From positions 1-11,821 of the forward strand of contig CAKPVT010000043.1 of the NCBI GenBank assembly GCA_934196125.1: 11,821 nt of DNA. Reading direction: 5' to 3'. Both the position numbers and the translations under genes were made by a program. Positions 1 to 6,206 of this stretch are shown piece after piece. The notes under the pieces are model-generated. The model worked only from the letters and a program-made list of their open reading frames with translations, made no database searches and had not been told where the DNA came from. Numbering within the stretch: the first letter of the stretch is position 1; every line of letters begins with the position of its first letter. This stretch comes from an uncultured Streptococcus sp. (lineage in GTDB: Bacteria; Bacillota; Bacilli; Lactobacillales; Streptococcaceae).

Positions 1-160
1 GACTTTTAAGTCGATTGACAAGCTGGAACAAGCCATTACAGATTATATTTTTTATGACAACAATAAACGTATCAAGATAAAATTAAAAGGACTCAGTCCT
101 GTGCAATACAGAACTAAATCCTTACAATAATTTATTGTCCAACTTTTGGGGGTCAGTACA
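1..160 (+). mobile_element. IS3-family (IS150/IS861-like) element, 3' end
   Basis: This is the right-hand end of an insertion sequence that begins outside the window. It contains the last 42 codons of the transposase (2-130) and then a right terminal repeat ending at about 160 with CAGTACA. The repeat core GTCCAACTTTTGGGG (137-151) is the reverse complement of the core at the left end of the element that starts at 11747. Both fragments therefore belong to the same or a very close element type, in the same orientation. The exact last base is inferred from that match. Confidence 0.85.
2..130 (+). CDS. IS3-family transposase OrfB, C-terminal fragment (5' end outside window)
   Basis: This open frame enters from the left edge and stops at TAA 128-130, giving 42 residues. 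It shows the C-terminal signature of the IS150 group: a basic NNKRIKIKLKGL stretch followed by SPVQYR and a short tail. In this family the segment closes the DDE (rve) integrase domain, just after the catalytic Glu region. The protein normally acts with OrfA, or as a frameshifted OrfAB fusion, to cut and join the element ends. Whether the full copy is intact cannot be judged, because only about 15 percent of it is visible. Confidence 0.85.
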   Translation, partial: TFKSIDKLEQAITDYIFYDNNKRIKIKLKGLSPVQYRTKSLQ

Positions 161-235
161 AATCAGGCTTTTTTAGCAAAATTACCAATATTGGAAAATG
201 GCAATTATCTGGAACAAAATATCGATCGTGAATAA
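161..235 (+). pseudogene. possible 3' remnant of a gene cut by the IS3 insertion
   Basis: Directly after the IS end an open frame runs 24 codons to TAA (233-235). It reads NQAFLAKLPILENGNYLEQN and four more residues. It has no start of its own and looks protein-like, with mixed hydrophobic and charged residues. The simplest reading is the C-terminus of a gene whose upstream part lies beyond the IS. I do not recognise the family. The frame is short enough to be chance, so confidence is low. Confidence 0.3.
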
Positions 236-244
236 TTTTTATAT

Positions 245-272
245 TTTACTTTTTAGTCTAATGTGCTATAAT
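245..272 (+). promoter_or_regulatory. promoter with extended -10
   Basis: There is a perfect TATAAT at 267-272 preceded by TGC, giving an extended -10 (TGnTATAAT). A weak -35, TTTACT, lies at 245-250 with 16-base spacing. It points rightward toward the small membrane-protein gene whose GTG start is at 390, leaving a leader of about 110 bases. This is a sequence match only. Confidence 0.6.
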
Positions 273-389
273 AAGTGTGACATTGTAGCATTCTCCACTT
301 TATAGAGCAAGTTCTCAGCGTTTTACAAAGACCTTTTGGGATTGTCGACATATGTTTTCATTTTATTAAAAAGTATTGGAGGAATTTTT

Positions 390-632
390 GTGTTAAACTT
401 ATATAGCCATTATTGGAAAAATGCTTTTAACTATAAGGATAGATCTAATTTTAAAGAATTGATATGCGCTGTCCTATTCAATTCTTTAATGCTTATAAGT
501 ATCTATTTTATTGGTTTGTTTGCTCCCCCTTCATTAGAAAATACTATTGTTAACTTATTTTACCTGATTCGTATAGTTATGATTTTTCCAACAATATCAC
601 TTTTATTTAGATTAATTAAAAACTACGTTTAA
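390..632 (+). CDS. small two-helix membrane protein, DUF805-like
   Basis: I chose the GTG start at 390 because a strong Shine-Dalgarno GGAGG (378-382) lies 7 bases upstream. The frame stays open up to a TTG at 336, but that start has no such site. The 80-residue product begins with an amphipathic stretch, YWKNAFNYKDRSNFKE (about residues 7-22). This resembles the F-x-[FY]-K-x-R-S-x-x-x-E opening of DUF805 membrane proteins. Two hydrophobic segments follow, at about 24-43 and 52-73. Typical DUF805 proteins are longer (about 110-150 residues) and carry an RRLHD motif after the second helix. Here the protein stops soon after, with RLIKN in that place, so it is a short or decayed relative. Function is unknown; some small streptococcal membrane proteins of this look are suspected bacteriocin-immunity factors, but nothing here shows that. 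Confidence 0.6.
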   Translation: MLNLYSHYWKNAFNYKDRSNFKELICAVLFNSLMLISIYFIGLFAPPSLENTIVNLFYLIRIVMIFPTISLLFRLIKNYV

Positions 633-869
633 AGTAGGAACTTTAACTAAGTGGTGAGTAATTCACAGAATAATAATATAAAAATAACAAGTTGCTTCAA
701 TGGTTGCTAATTGAAAAAAGGAGAGTTTTTTATTTATGGTAAACTAATCAAAAAGAAGAGAAAGTTATTGAAAAAAAGAATGTTGTTATGTGGGAAGTAT
801 TTAGTTAATTGAGCTTTCTATCAAATGATGTTGATAAAGAAAAGAGAAATCTTTAGACAGGAGAAAATT
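633..869 (+). other. AT-rich intergenic stretch with an orphan ribosome-binding site
   Basis: No convincing gene lies here. A good Shine-Dalgarno (AAAGGAGAG, about 717-725) precedes ATG 736, but that frame is only four codons long (ATG GTA AAC TAA). A neighbouring frame from 733 to TGA 810-812 is open and very lysine-rich. One lost base after the ATG would join the two, so this may be a decayed short gene. No clear promoter or terminator was seen. Confidence 0.35.
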
Positions 870-1877
870 ATGAAGAAAAAAGTTGTATTACTATCTGCAG
901 GATTATTGTCAATGAGTTTGCTTCTTACGGGGTGTTTTCAAAAAACAAACACGTCAAGTAACAAAGATACAACTAGTTCATCAGTGGCAGAGAAAAATAA
1001 GGTTTATCTATCATCGAAAATTAAATCTACAAATCCTAAAAATTTGTCTACTTATAGTGTAAAAGATTTAGTTCAGTATTTTTATAATATGGGATCTCGT
1101 GAAATTGGGAATAAAAGTAATGCGGTAGCTGGAACAGTTATTGCAGATTATTGGAAAGAAAGTAATATAGATCCCTATGATGGAAAAACATATTATTATA
1201 AGTTTACTCCTAAAGTAAAAATGAGATATGATTTACCAGGAGGGAGAAAATTTACTTTTTCTGGAGAAGCTGAAAATATTGTAGGAAAGATTAAGGGAAA
1301 AGATTCTACTAAGGCAGTTGTATTATCCGCTCACTTTGATACTTGGCCAGGCGTGAAAGGTGTGTTAGATAATACTTCAGGAACAGCGGGAATGATGTAT
1401 TTAGCAAACCGATTGAAAGAGTTTTATGGCTCTGAACAGCCACCTATTGATATAGTTTTTGCAGCGTTTAACGGAGAAGAATATATGTTGGCAGGAAGTT
1501 CCGCTTTTTATGAAACTTTAAATAAAGATTATCCAAATTTCTATAATGTTAATTTGGACTGTATTGGTAAAAAAGGGAAAGCATTAGCATACAACTCTGA
1601 TAATAAATTGTCTCAATCACTCCTAGAAACGGTAAAAACATATTTAGAAGCACAAAAAGTAAAATTATCAGATTTAAACTATGATGATCAAGGAACTAGT
1701 GATCATGCTTCATTTTTAGAAAATGGAAAAGCAGCAATAGTAATAGGAAATGATCTAGGCTCTAAATATGTTCATACAGAAAAAGATAACGAACTAAATT
1801 TAGATTATGATGAAATACAGAAGATTATAACTGGATTACAAAACTTTATTGTAGAAAGTAATGGTAAAATGTATTAA
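870..1877 (+). CDS. M28-family zinc aminopeptidase-like lipoprotein
   Basis: I chose ATG 870 over the in-frame ATG at 825 because AGGAG (859-863) lies 6 bases upstream and the protein then opens with a clean lipoprotein signal. Residues 2-4 are KKK, followed by a hydrophobic core and the lipobox LLTGC with Cys22. A Ser/Thr/Asn-rich linker (about 25-40) leads to the peptidase domain. All M28 metal and catalytic positions can be seen: His155 and Asp157 in HFD, Asp167 in LDN, Glu203-Glu204 in NGEE, Asp230 in NLD and His302. At 335 residues it is complete. By family it should be a membrane-anchored, outward-facing metallo-aminopeptidase using two zinc ions; the substrate is unknown. It uses many AGA, ATA and TTA codons, unlike the core genes to the right, and lies between insertion sequences, suggesting acquisition. 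The gene ends about 15 bases before an IS256 terminus. Confidence 0.9.
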   Translation: MKKKVVLLSAGLLSMSLLLTGCFQKTNTSSNKDTTSSSVAEKNKVYLSSKIKSTNPKNLSTYSVKDLVQYFYNMGSREIGNKSNAVAGTVIADYWKESNIDPYDGKTYYYKFTPKVKMRYDLPGGRKFTFSGEAENIVGKIKGKDSTKAVVLSAHFDTWPGVKGVLDNTSGTAGMMYLANRLKEFYGSEQPPIDIVFAAFNGEEYMLAGSSAFYETLNKDYPNFYNVNLDCIGKKGKALAYNSDNKLSQSLLETVKTYLEAQKVKLSDLNYDDQGTSDHASFLENGKAAIVIGNDLGSKYVHTEKDNELNLDYDEIQKIITGLQNFIVESNGKMY

Positions 1878-1940
1878 AGTTAAGAAGGGGATGGGGATTG
1901 TCAAGTAAAGTGTGTAAGTAGGAAATAAATTTTTCCCTAT

Positions 1941-2098
1941 TTACAAATAAACACTATACTTTTCAATCCTTTTTGAATAGACATCATTTATCATCAGCTG
2001 GTTGAGAACCAATGGGCCAATCGCGTATAGGACCATTGGCCCATTTGCGTTCAAGTTCAGACACACGCAGATACAAAAGCTTTAACAGGGCATTTTCA
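1941..2098 (-). pseudogene. IS256-family transposase, C-terminal piece with frameshift
   Basis: On the minus strand the frame reads ENALLKLLYLRVSELERKWA and then NGPIRDWP. At about 2010-2013 the family-like sequence moves to another frame, reading LVLNQLMINDVYSKRIEKYS and ending at TAA (1943-1941). The motif [K/R]W-x(n)-IR-x-W-x-x-VLNQLMI is the usual tail of mutator-type transposases, so one extra base (CCCATTGG where CCCATGG is expected) best explains the break. In the original frame the protein would end at TGA about ten residues later. This piece continues the fragment at 3473-3690 across the ISL3 insertion. Confidence 0.75.
2011..2045. repeat. 11-bp perfect inverted repeat inside the transposase remnant
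   Basis: AATGGGCCAAT (2011-2021) and ATTGGCCCATT (2035-2045) are perfect inverted copies separated by 13 bases. They lie in the codons for KWANG and DWPIG of the decayed transposase. There is no T-run, so it is not terminator-like. The suspected inserted base sits at the tip of one arm. Confidence 0.8.
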
Positions 2099-2129
2099 GG
2101 CTCTTTGTCAACTGTAGTGGGTGGCAAAG

Positions 2130-3353
2130 TTAAGCTCTAGCGAGAACAAATGATGTTCTCGCTTTTTTGCTGTTCAAAGCGATGTAAATACGTTTTTTAA
2201 AGTTGTCAAAGTTCCTGTAACTAAAAGCATTTCGTTTAATATCTTTGATGAGCTTGTTGGTTGCTTCAAGTTTGGCATTAGAATAAGGAAGCTTAATGGC
2301 ATTAGTGATGTATTTCTGATACCGAATGAAAGTTGTTAGTGCTATTTTAAAAGGATGATTAAGTTGAGGTAAAGCTTCCTGAATTAATCCAAAAAATTGT
2401 TCGATATTTTTTTCTTGTAAGTGAAAAAGAAGTAATTGATAAAGGTTGTAGTATTTTTCAAGTTGCGGAACGTGTTTAAAAATCTTGTCTAAACACTCTT
2501 TAGGCGTTAACGTTTCTCTGAAAGTCCTTGAATAAAAAGCATTAGGCGATAGTTTTCGACTATCCTTTTGAATGAGTTTCCAGTAATATTTTAGAACACG
2601 ATATTCAAGAGATTTCTTCTCAAATTGTTTCATTATTTGAATACGTGTCTGTTTTAGTGCTCTGTTCATGTGTTGGACAATGTGAAAACGGTCAAGAACA
2701 ATTTTAGCATTGGGAAAAATAGTTTTGATTAAAGGGATGTAATTACCAGACATATCCATAGTAACGATTTTCACTCCTTCTCGAGCTTCTTTAGAGTATT
2801 TGAAAAAGTGATTGCGAATGGTTGTTTGTCGTCTGTTATCAAGAATAGTGACGATTTTCTTAGTCTCATAATCCTGAGCAATAAAGGTTAGCTTTCCCTT
2901 TTGATAAGAGAATTCATCCCAAGATAGAACTTCAGGTAAGGTTGAAAAGTTATCTTTGAACTGAAATTGTTTAAGCTTACGATACACAGTTGAGGTCGAG
3001 ATGGCAAGTTTTTCAGCGATGTGCGTTAAAGCTTCTCGATTAAGTAAGAGTTGAGCTGTTTTCTGCTTCACTAGCTCAGAGATTTGACAGTTCTTCTGAA
3101 CAAGGGAGGTCTCAGAAACCGTCACTTTATGGTAGTCTTTGCATTGAAATCTTCTCTTCTTCAAACGAATAAGACTAAGAAGTCCACCAATTTCAATAAA
3201 AGGAATCTTAGAAGGCTTTTGAAAGTCGTATTTGATTTTTTTTCCATGGCAATGAGCACTTAGGTGATGTATAATCAAGCGTCGCTTGCACCTCAATATG
3301 TGTCTCGTGTTGAAAAACTTTGGTTAATCTGTAATATGATAGAGTTGTTTCAT
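2130..3353 (-). pseudogene. ISL3-family transposase with disrupted N-terminus
   Basis: The open frame 2130-3296 (388 residues from a TTG) carries a whole DDE_Tnp_ISL3 catalytic domain. The acidic residues lie in LSWDEFSY, TMDMSGNY and KLEATNKLIK, with KIVLDRFHIVQH between the last two. The natural N-terminus is broken. ATG at 3353 starts MKQLYHITD and then meets TAA. The expected zinc-ribbon region (VFQHETHIEVQATLDYTSPK followed by C) lies in another frame. The long frame takes over at SAHCHGKK, where the family has CPxCxG. Two small indels therefore separate the start from the catalytic part, and one zinc-ribbon cysteine pair is split. Family members are about 410-430 residues. Without its N-terminal DNA-binding region this copy is probably inactive. 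Confidence 0.8.
2139..2168 (+). terminator. rho-independent terminator at the ISL3 edge
   Basis: AGCGAGAAC (2139-2147), a 7-base loop and GTTCTCGCT (2155-2163) form a perfect 9-bp stem followed by a T-run to 2168. It terminates rightward transcription, so reads leaving the M28 gene would stop before running antisense through the ISL3 transposase. The stem lies in the last codons of that transposase. On the minus strand the T-run is missing. Confidence 0.7.
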
Positions 3354-3472
3354 ATGATTTTTTCTATTTATGGTTTCGTCGCTTTAAATGTTAAGTCATA
3401 TGGGACTTTTTGTATACTCAAAAGCCCCATAACTTCTTAGCAGGATTTTACCCACTACAGAAATTATAGAGC

Positions 3473-3690
3473 TTTTTTTAGTGACTTTACGAAAACTGAC
3501 ATGGATACTCTCAATCGCGTTTGTCGTATACATGATTTTCCTAATTGATGCCCCAAAGTCAAAAAGCTGTTCAACCTGAGCGAAGTTCCGCTCCCAAACA
3601 GCAATGGCGCCAGGATAGTTAGATCAGCGTTGCTTAAACGCTTCAAAACTAGCTTTACAAGCCTTTAGGCTTGGCGCACCATAGAATAGA
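3473..3690 (-). pseudogene. IS256-family transposase, middle fragment with nonsense codon
   Basis: The minus-strand frame reads KACKASFEAFKQR, a TGA at 3626-3624, then SNYPGAIAVWERNFAQVEQL, FDFGASIRKI and MYTTNAIESIHVSFRKVTKK, and runs straight into the ISL3 end. YTTNAIES followed by FRKVTK is the hallmark of mutator-type transposases around the last catalytic Glu. The TGA stands where this family usually has TGG (Trp). The upstream boundary is fuzzy because the frame stays open into the end of the IS3 orfA fragment around 3665-3690. Confidence 0.8.
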
Positions 3691-4201
3691 CCTGCTGGTA
3701 AGAGACACCAAACTTCTCAACAGCAGCTTGGTAGTCTTTAGCGTGAGCAATGGTGTAGTTGGCAATCTCAATACGTTCTTCAAATGTTGTCGTTCTTCCT
3801 TGTTTTATACGGCTATATCCTTTACTAGTAGCTTTTAAGTCTTTACCACTAGTATATCGTTTTATCCAGCTTCTGAGAACATGAAGTGATGAGATGTCAT
3901 ACTTTTGACAGATGGTTCTTAAAGAATCTTTGCCATATAGATAATCTAGCACTGCCTGTTCTTTCAAATCCTGACTATATTTCTTCCAAGTTCGACTTTC
4001 CTTTAGACCATCCACGCCATCTTTCTCATACTTTAGTTTCCAAGATAATATAGTTGACTCACTTACCTTGAACTGCTTACTGAGTTCTGAAATGGACTTC
4101 TCATGACTAAAGAGTAATTGAACTATTTCTAGTTTCTCTTCTTCTGATTTTGGACATATGAAAACTCCCTTATAGTTTCTAGTGAATTTTTGTGTTTTCA
4201 C
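3665..4201 (-). pseudogene. IS3-family OrfA (helix-turn-helix), 3'-truncated
   Basis: This 178-residue frame carries three helix-turn-helix units: SISELSKQFKVSESTILSWK, SLRTICQKYDISSLHVLRSW, and the DYQAAVEKFGVSYQQVYS region. This is typical of the long OrfA proteins of IS150-like elements, which bind the element ends. It stops just after VYSMVRQA, where the sequence turns into the IS256 remnant. The leucine-zipper tail and all of orfB are absent. The frame can begin at GTG 4201, but no ribosome site precedes it. A proper Shine-Dalgarno (AAGGGAG, 4171-4165) lies 7 bases before ATG 4157, which is out of frame. An early one- or two-base indel is therefore likely. Confidence 0.8.
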
Positions 4202-4226
4202 TGTCTACTATATGGGGAGTATATCA
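4201..4226 (-). repeat. left terminal inverted repeat of the truncated IS3-type element
   Basis: Read leftward from 4226 the sequence is TGATATACTCCCCATATAG followed by TAGACAG, lying immediately upstream of orfA. It begins with TG, as IS3-family termini do. It differs from the termini at 160 and 11747, so this is a different IS3-family element. The matching right end is not in the window. Confidence 0.55.
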
Positions 4227-4343
4227 TCAAAACTGTTGCTTTTTGCTTTGAGTTACTCTTGTCTCAGACTTATTTTACTTCCATATATCTGATTTATTTG
4301 AGTAAAGTGTTAACTATAATAAATAATCCCTTAGTCACTGTTA

Positions 4344-5036
4344 CTACGCTAATTTTTCCAAAAATGCCATTAAAATTTTGGCAGATTGTTTACCAGCTTC
4401 GATGATAAATTCATCAAATGTAATATTGGCATCATGGGCTGCTGTGTCAGACATTGCACGAATAACGATAAATGGTTTGTTCAAACTGTGGGTAGCTTGT
4501 GCAATCGCAGCACCTTCCATTTCAACAGCTTGAACTTCTGGAAATGCTGCTTTAATGGCATCAATTTTATCTTGGCCAGCGATAAAAGAATCCCCAGTTG
4601 CAATCAAACCAATTTTACTAGCGACGTTAGCTTTGTTTAAGACTTGTTCAAAAGTGTCAATAAAGCCTTTGTCTGACTCAAAATAAAGAGGTTGCATTGA
4701 CATTTGACCATAATCGTAGCCAAAAGCTGTTAAATCAACGTCATGATAAACTAATTTATCGGCAACGACAACATCACCAATATTTAAATCCGTAGCAACA
4801 GCACCAGCTGACCCTGTGTTAATAAGAGCATCAACACCAAAATGATCGGCAAGAACAGCTACAGACATCGCTGACATCACCTTTCCGACACCTGATTGAA
4901 CAAGAACAACATCATGATTTCCAAGTTTACCTTCATGATAAGTATTCCCTAGAACTTGATGTTCAACTTTGTTTTCCAAATGTTCCACAAGAAGCTTTAA
5001 TTCCTGCTCCATTGCTGCAATAATTCCAATTTTCAT
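4344..5036 (-). CDS. mtnN: 5'-methylthioadenosine/S-adenosylhomocysteine nucleosidase
   Basis: This cytosolic enzyme splits the adenine from MTA, S-adenosylhomocysteine and 5'-deoxyadenosine. It relieves product inhibition of methyltransferases and, in bacteria with LuxS, feeds S-ribosylhomocysteine toward AI-2. The 230-residue protein has the expected length. The catalytic residues fall at the same numbers as in E. coli: Glu12 in AAMEQE, Glu174 in VEMEG and Asp197 in MSDTA. The phosphorylase-family TGSAGAV motif is at about 74-80. ATG 5036 is the sensible start; the preceding GTG is in frame. Neither has a clear Shine-Dalgarno. It lies 80 bases downstream of macP and is probably the last gene of the glmU-Nudix-macP-mtnN cluster. 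Just beyond its stop the core genome gives way to insertion-sequence debris. Confidence 0.95.
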   Translation of the reverse strand: MKIGIIAAMEQELKLLVEHLENKVEHQVLGNTYHEGKLGNHDVVLVQSGVGKVMSAMSVAVLADHFGVDALINTGSAGAVATDLNIGDVVVADKLVYHDVDLTAFGYDYGQMSMQPLYFESDKGFIDTFEQVLNKANVASKIGLIATGDSFIAGQDKIDAIKAAFPEVQAVEMEGAAIAQATHSLNKPFIVIRAMSDTAAHDANITFDEFIIEAGKQSAKILMAFLEKLA

Positions 5037-5116
5037 CACAAAAATACAAGAGTTTTCAACTAAGATGATTCTCCAAGTTAGTTTTCTAACTCTTGCTTAC
5101 TCCTTAACTTTTTTAA

Positions 5117-5446
5117 TTAGAGATTAAACACCGCAAAAAAGAGTGCAATCAATAAAACAATAACCACAAACATGATTAGATTAAGTTTTCGTTGAAACTT
5201 GCTACGTTTAGCATTTTCAATGCGACGACTTTTATAAACGTATTGGTCTTTTTTCTTACGATCTTCCCATTTATCTAGAAATCCTTGGGTTTCTTCTTTC
5301 TCTTCTTCATATGGCACAATGGTGTCATAAAGGTCTGTACGGATAACTTTTGTTTTCTCGTCATCTTCTAGATACTGGTCATCATAAAAAATTTCACCAC
5401 GGTTAGCACGTTCGATTATCTCGTCTGTTAAAAGTGGTTTTCCCAT
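5117..5446 (-). CDS. macP: MacP, membrane activator of the cell-wall synthase PBP2a
   Basis: The 109-residue protein starts MGKPLLTDE, has a charged acidic middle, a basic block YKSRRIENAKR (71-81) and a single C-terminal membrane helix (about 90-108), so the N-terminus should face the cytosol. This matches streptococcal MacP in ends, length and gene order. In S. pneumoniae MacP is required for activity of the class A penicillin-binding protein PBP2a and is phosphorylated by the kinase StkP, to my knowledge on Thr32. A threonine is at position 32 here (EKTK), with another at 37. The Shine-Dalgarno GGAGG overlaps the last codons of the upstream Nudix gene, and only 5 bases separate its stop from this start. 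The two genes are therefore translationally coupled. Confidence 0.88.
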   Translation of the reverse strand: MGKPLLTDEIIERANRGEIFYDDQYLEDDEKTKVIRTDLYDTIVPYEEEKEETQGFLDKWEDRKKKDQYVYKSRRIENAKRSKFQRKLNLIMFVVIVLLIALFFAVFNL

Positions 5447-5451
5447 TTTGT

Positions 5452-6000
5452 CTATCCTCCAAAATGCAGAGCATAATGTTGAAGGGCTATGATTGTTTTA
5501 GCATCTTCAATAGCTCCAGATTTCACCAAATCCATACATTCTTGATAGGTTAATTCAAGAATTTCTAAGACTTCGTCATCATCTTGCGGACGTGGATTTG
5601 GCACTTTTTGCAAATGAGTTGCTTGATATAGCTTAATTTTTTCATTGCAAAAACCAATAGCAGTATAAAACTCATGAATTTGTTTTAAATCGCCAGAGTA
5701 TCCTGTTTCCTCTTCTAATTCACGCGCAGCGGCATCTTGTTCAGAGCCGTTTTCACCAATTTCGAGTTTGCCTGCTGGAATTTCGTAAGAAATTTTTTCG
5801 ATTGCCTTGCGATATTGCTTAACCAGAATAATTTTATTCTCATCAGTCACCGCTAAAACAGCAACAGCTCCTCGGTGAAAAATGAGTTCTCGTTTAGCTT
5901 GACCTAAATCATTTGGTAATTCGACATCGTCAACAACAACTTTAAAAATGTGCCCATCAAAAATCTCTCTTCGTTTGAGCGTTTTTTCTTCAAAATCCAT
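5452..6000 (-). CDS. Nudix hydrolase, ADP-ribose/ADP-sugar pyrophosphatase type
   Basis: I chose ATG 6000 because AGGGAG lies 10 bases upstream. ATG 6009 would be only one base from that site, and the TTG at 6030 has none. The 182-residue protein opens MDFEEKTLKRREIF and carries RGAVAVLAV (about 43-51), then EIPAGKLE leading into a Nudix box at 77-101 that ends RELEEETGY. This arrangement fits the NudF/YqkG branch, which cleaves ADP-ribose to AMP and ribose 5-phosphate using magnesium. The gap between the first Glu and the Arg-Glu pair is 9 residues where the classic box has 7. The core REUxEExGU is intact, so activity is still expected. The gene lies between glmU (about 200 bases upstream) and macP (directly coupled). 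Confidence 0.88.
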   Translation of the reverse strand: MDFEEKTLKRREIFDGHIFKVVVDDVELPNDLGQAKRELIFHRGAVAVLAVTDENKIILVKQYRKAIEKISYEIPAGKLEIGENGSEQDAAARELEEETGYSGDLKQIHEFYTAIGFCNEKIKLYQATHLQKVPNPRPQDDDEVLEILELTYQECMDLVKSGAIEDAKTIIALQHYALHFGG

Positions 6001-6206
6001 ACTAAGCATTCTCCCTAAAAATATTTCCAAATTAGATTTTACTACAAAATAGCAAGAAATGCCATTCTTACACGGTTAATTGCCATAATGCCTCTAAAAA
6101 ATCATAAAAAAAGAGATCTAATCAAGTTAATGCTATCCCCTGAATATAAGCAAAAATTGCCCATGTTTAGAGTACAGCTTAATGATTTAAACCTCCTAAA
6201 ATATTC
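6001..6206 (-). other. glmU-Nudix intergenic region with orphan Shine-Dalgarno
   Basis: A perfect AGGAGGT (6197-6191) follows the glmU stop. At the right distance there is only ATT (6183-6181), whose frame closes after 16 codons. Two other very short frames exist: ATG near 6160 (20 codons) and an ATG starting MAINRVRMAFLAIL. A third frame shows protein-like pieces broken by stops. This may be a decayed short gene. A possible -10 for the Nudix gene (TAAAAT, about 6042-6037) has no good -35. Confidence 0.4.

Larger units (their letters stand above)
2099..3472 (-). mobile_element. ISL3-family insertion sequence (IS1193/IS1167-like), degraded
   Basis: The element is about 1.37 kb, near the usual 1.4 kb. 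Its ends are imperfect inverted repeats at 2099-2122 and 3450-3472. They agree at 17 of 23 positions and share an identical 11-base inner part CTGTAGTGGGT. It encodes one leftward transposase. It sits inside an IS256-type transposase gene. No clear 8-bp target duplication is visible: left flank CATTTTCA, right flank TTTTTTTA. A few codons of the interrupted gene also appear to be missing at the joint, so the flanks have probably eroded. Confidence 0.85.
1893..3690 (-). mobile_element. IS256-family (IS1191-like) remnant, split by an ISL3 element
   Basis: The outer end is at about 1893, where GGGGATTG begins a terminus followed by GTAAGTAGG and a short AT-rich spacer. The transposase frame reads leftward in two pieces: 3473 to about 3690 (middle part) and 1941-2098 (C-terminus). 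The ISL3 element at 2099-3472 separates them. The 5' half of the transposase is missing, replaced at about 3665-3690 by the orfA fragment of an IS3-type element. The IS1191-like label rests on recalled family features and has not been checked by alignment. The element is certainly inactive. Confidence 0.75.

Noticed and set aside
825..869. Upstream ATG extending the M28 protein by 15 residues
   Set aside because: It would put a charged stretch ahead of the lipoprotein signal and lacks a ribosome site; ATG 870 has both.
2091..3480. 8-bp target-site duplication around the ISL3 element
   Set aside because: The flanks CATTTTCA and TTTTTTTA agree at only 5 of 8 positions in an AT-rich context, which is not convincing.
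3464..3646. 60-residue minus-strand frame
   Set aside because: It is the wrong frame of the IS256 transposase fragment; the frame carrying TTNAIES is the real one.
4190..4405. 71-residue plus-strand open frame
   Set aside because: It crosses the IS3 terminus and the mtnN 3' end, has no ribosome site and no recognisable domain; it is a shadow.
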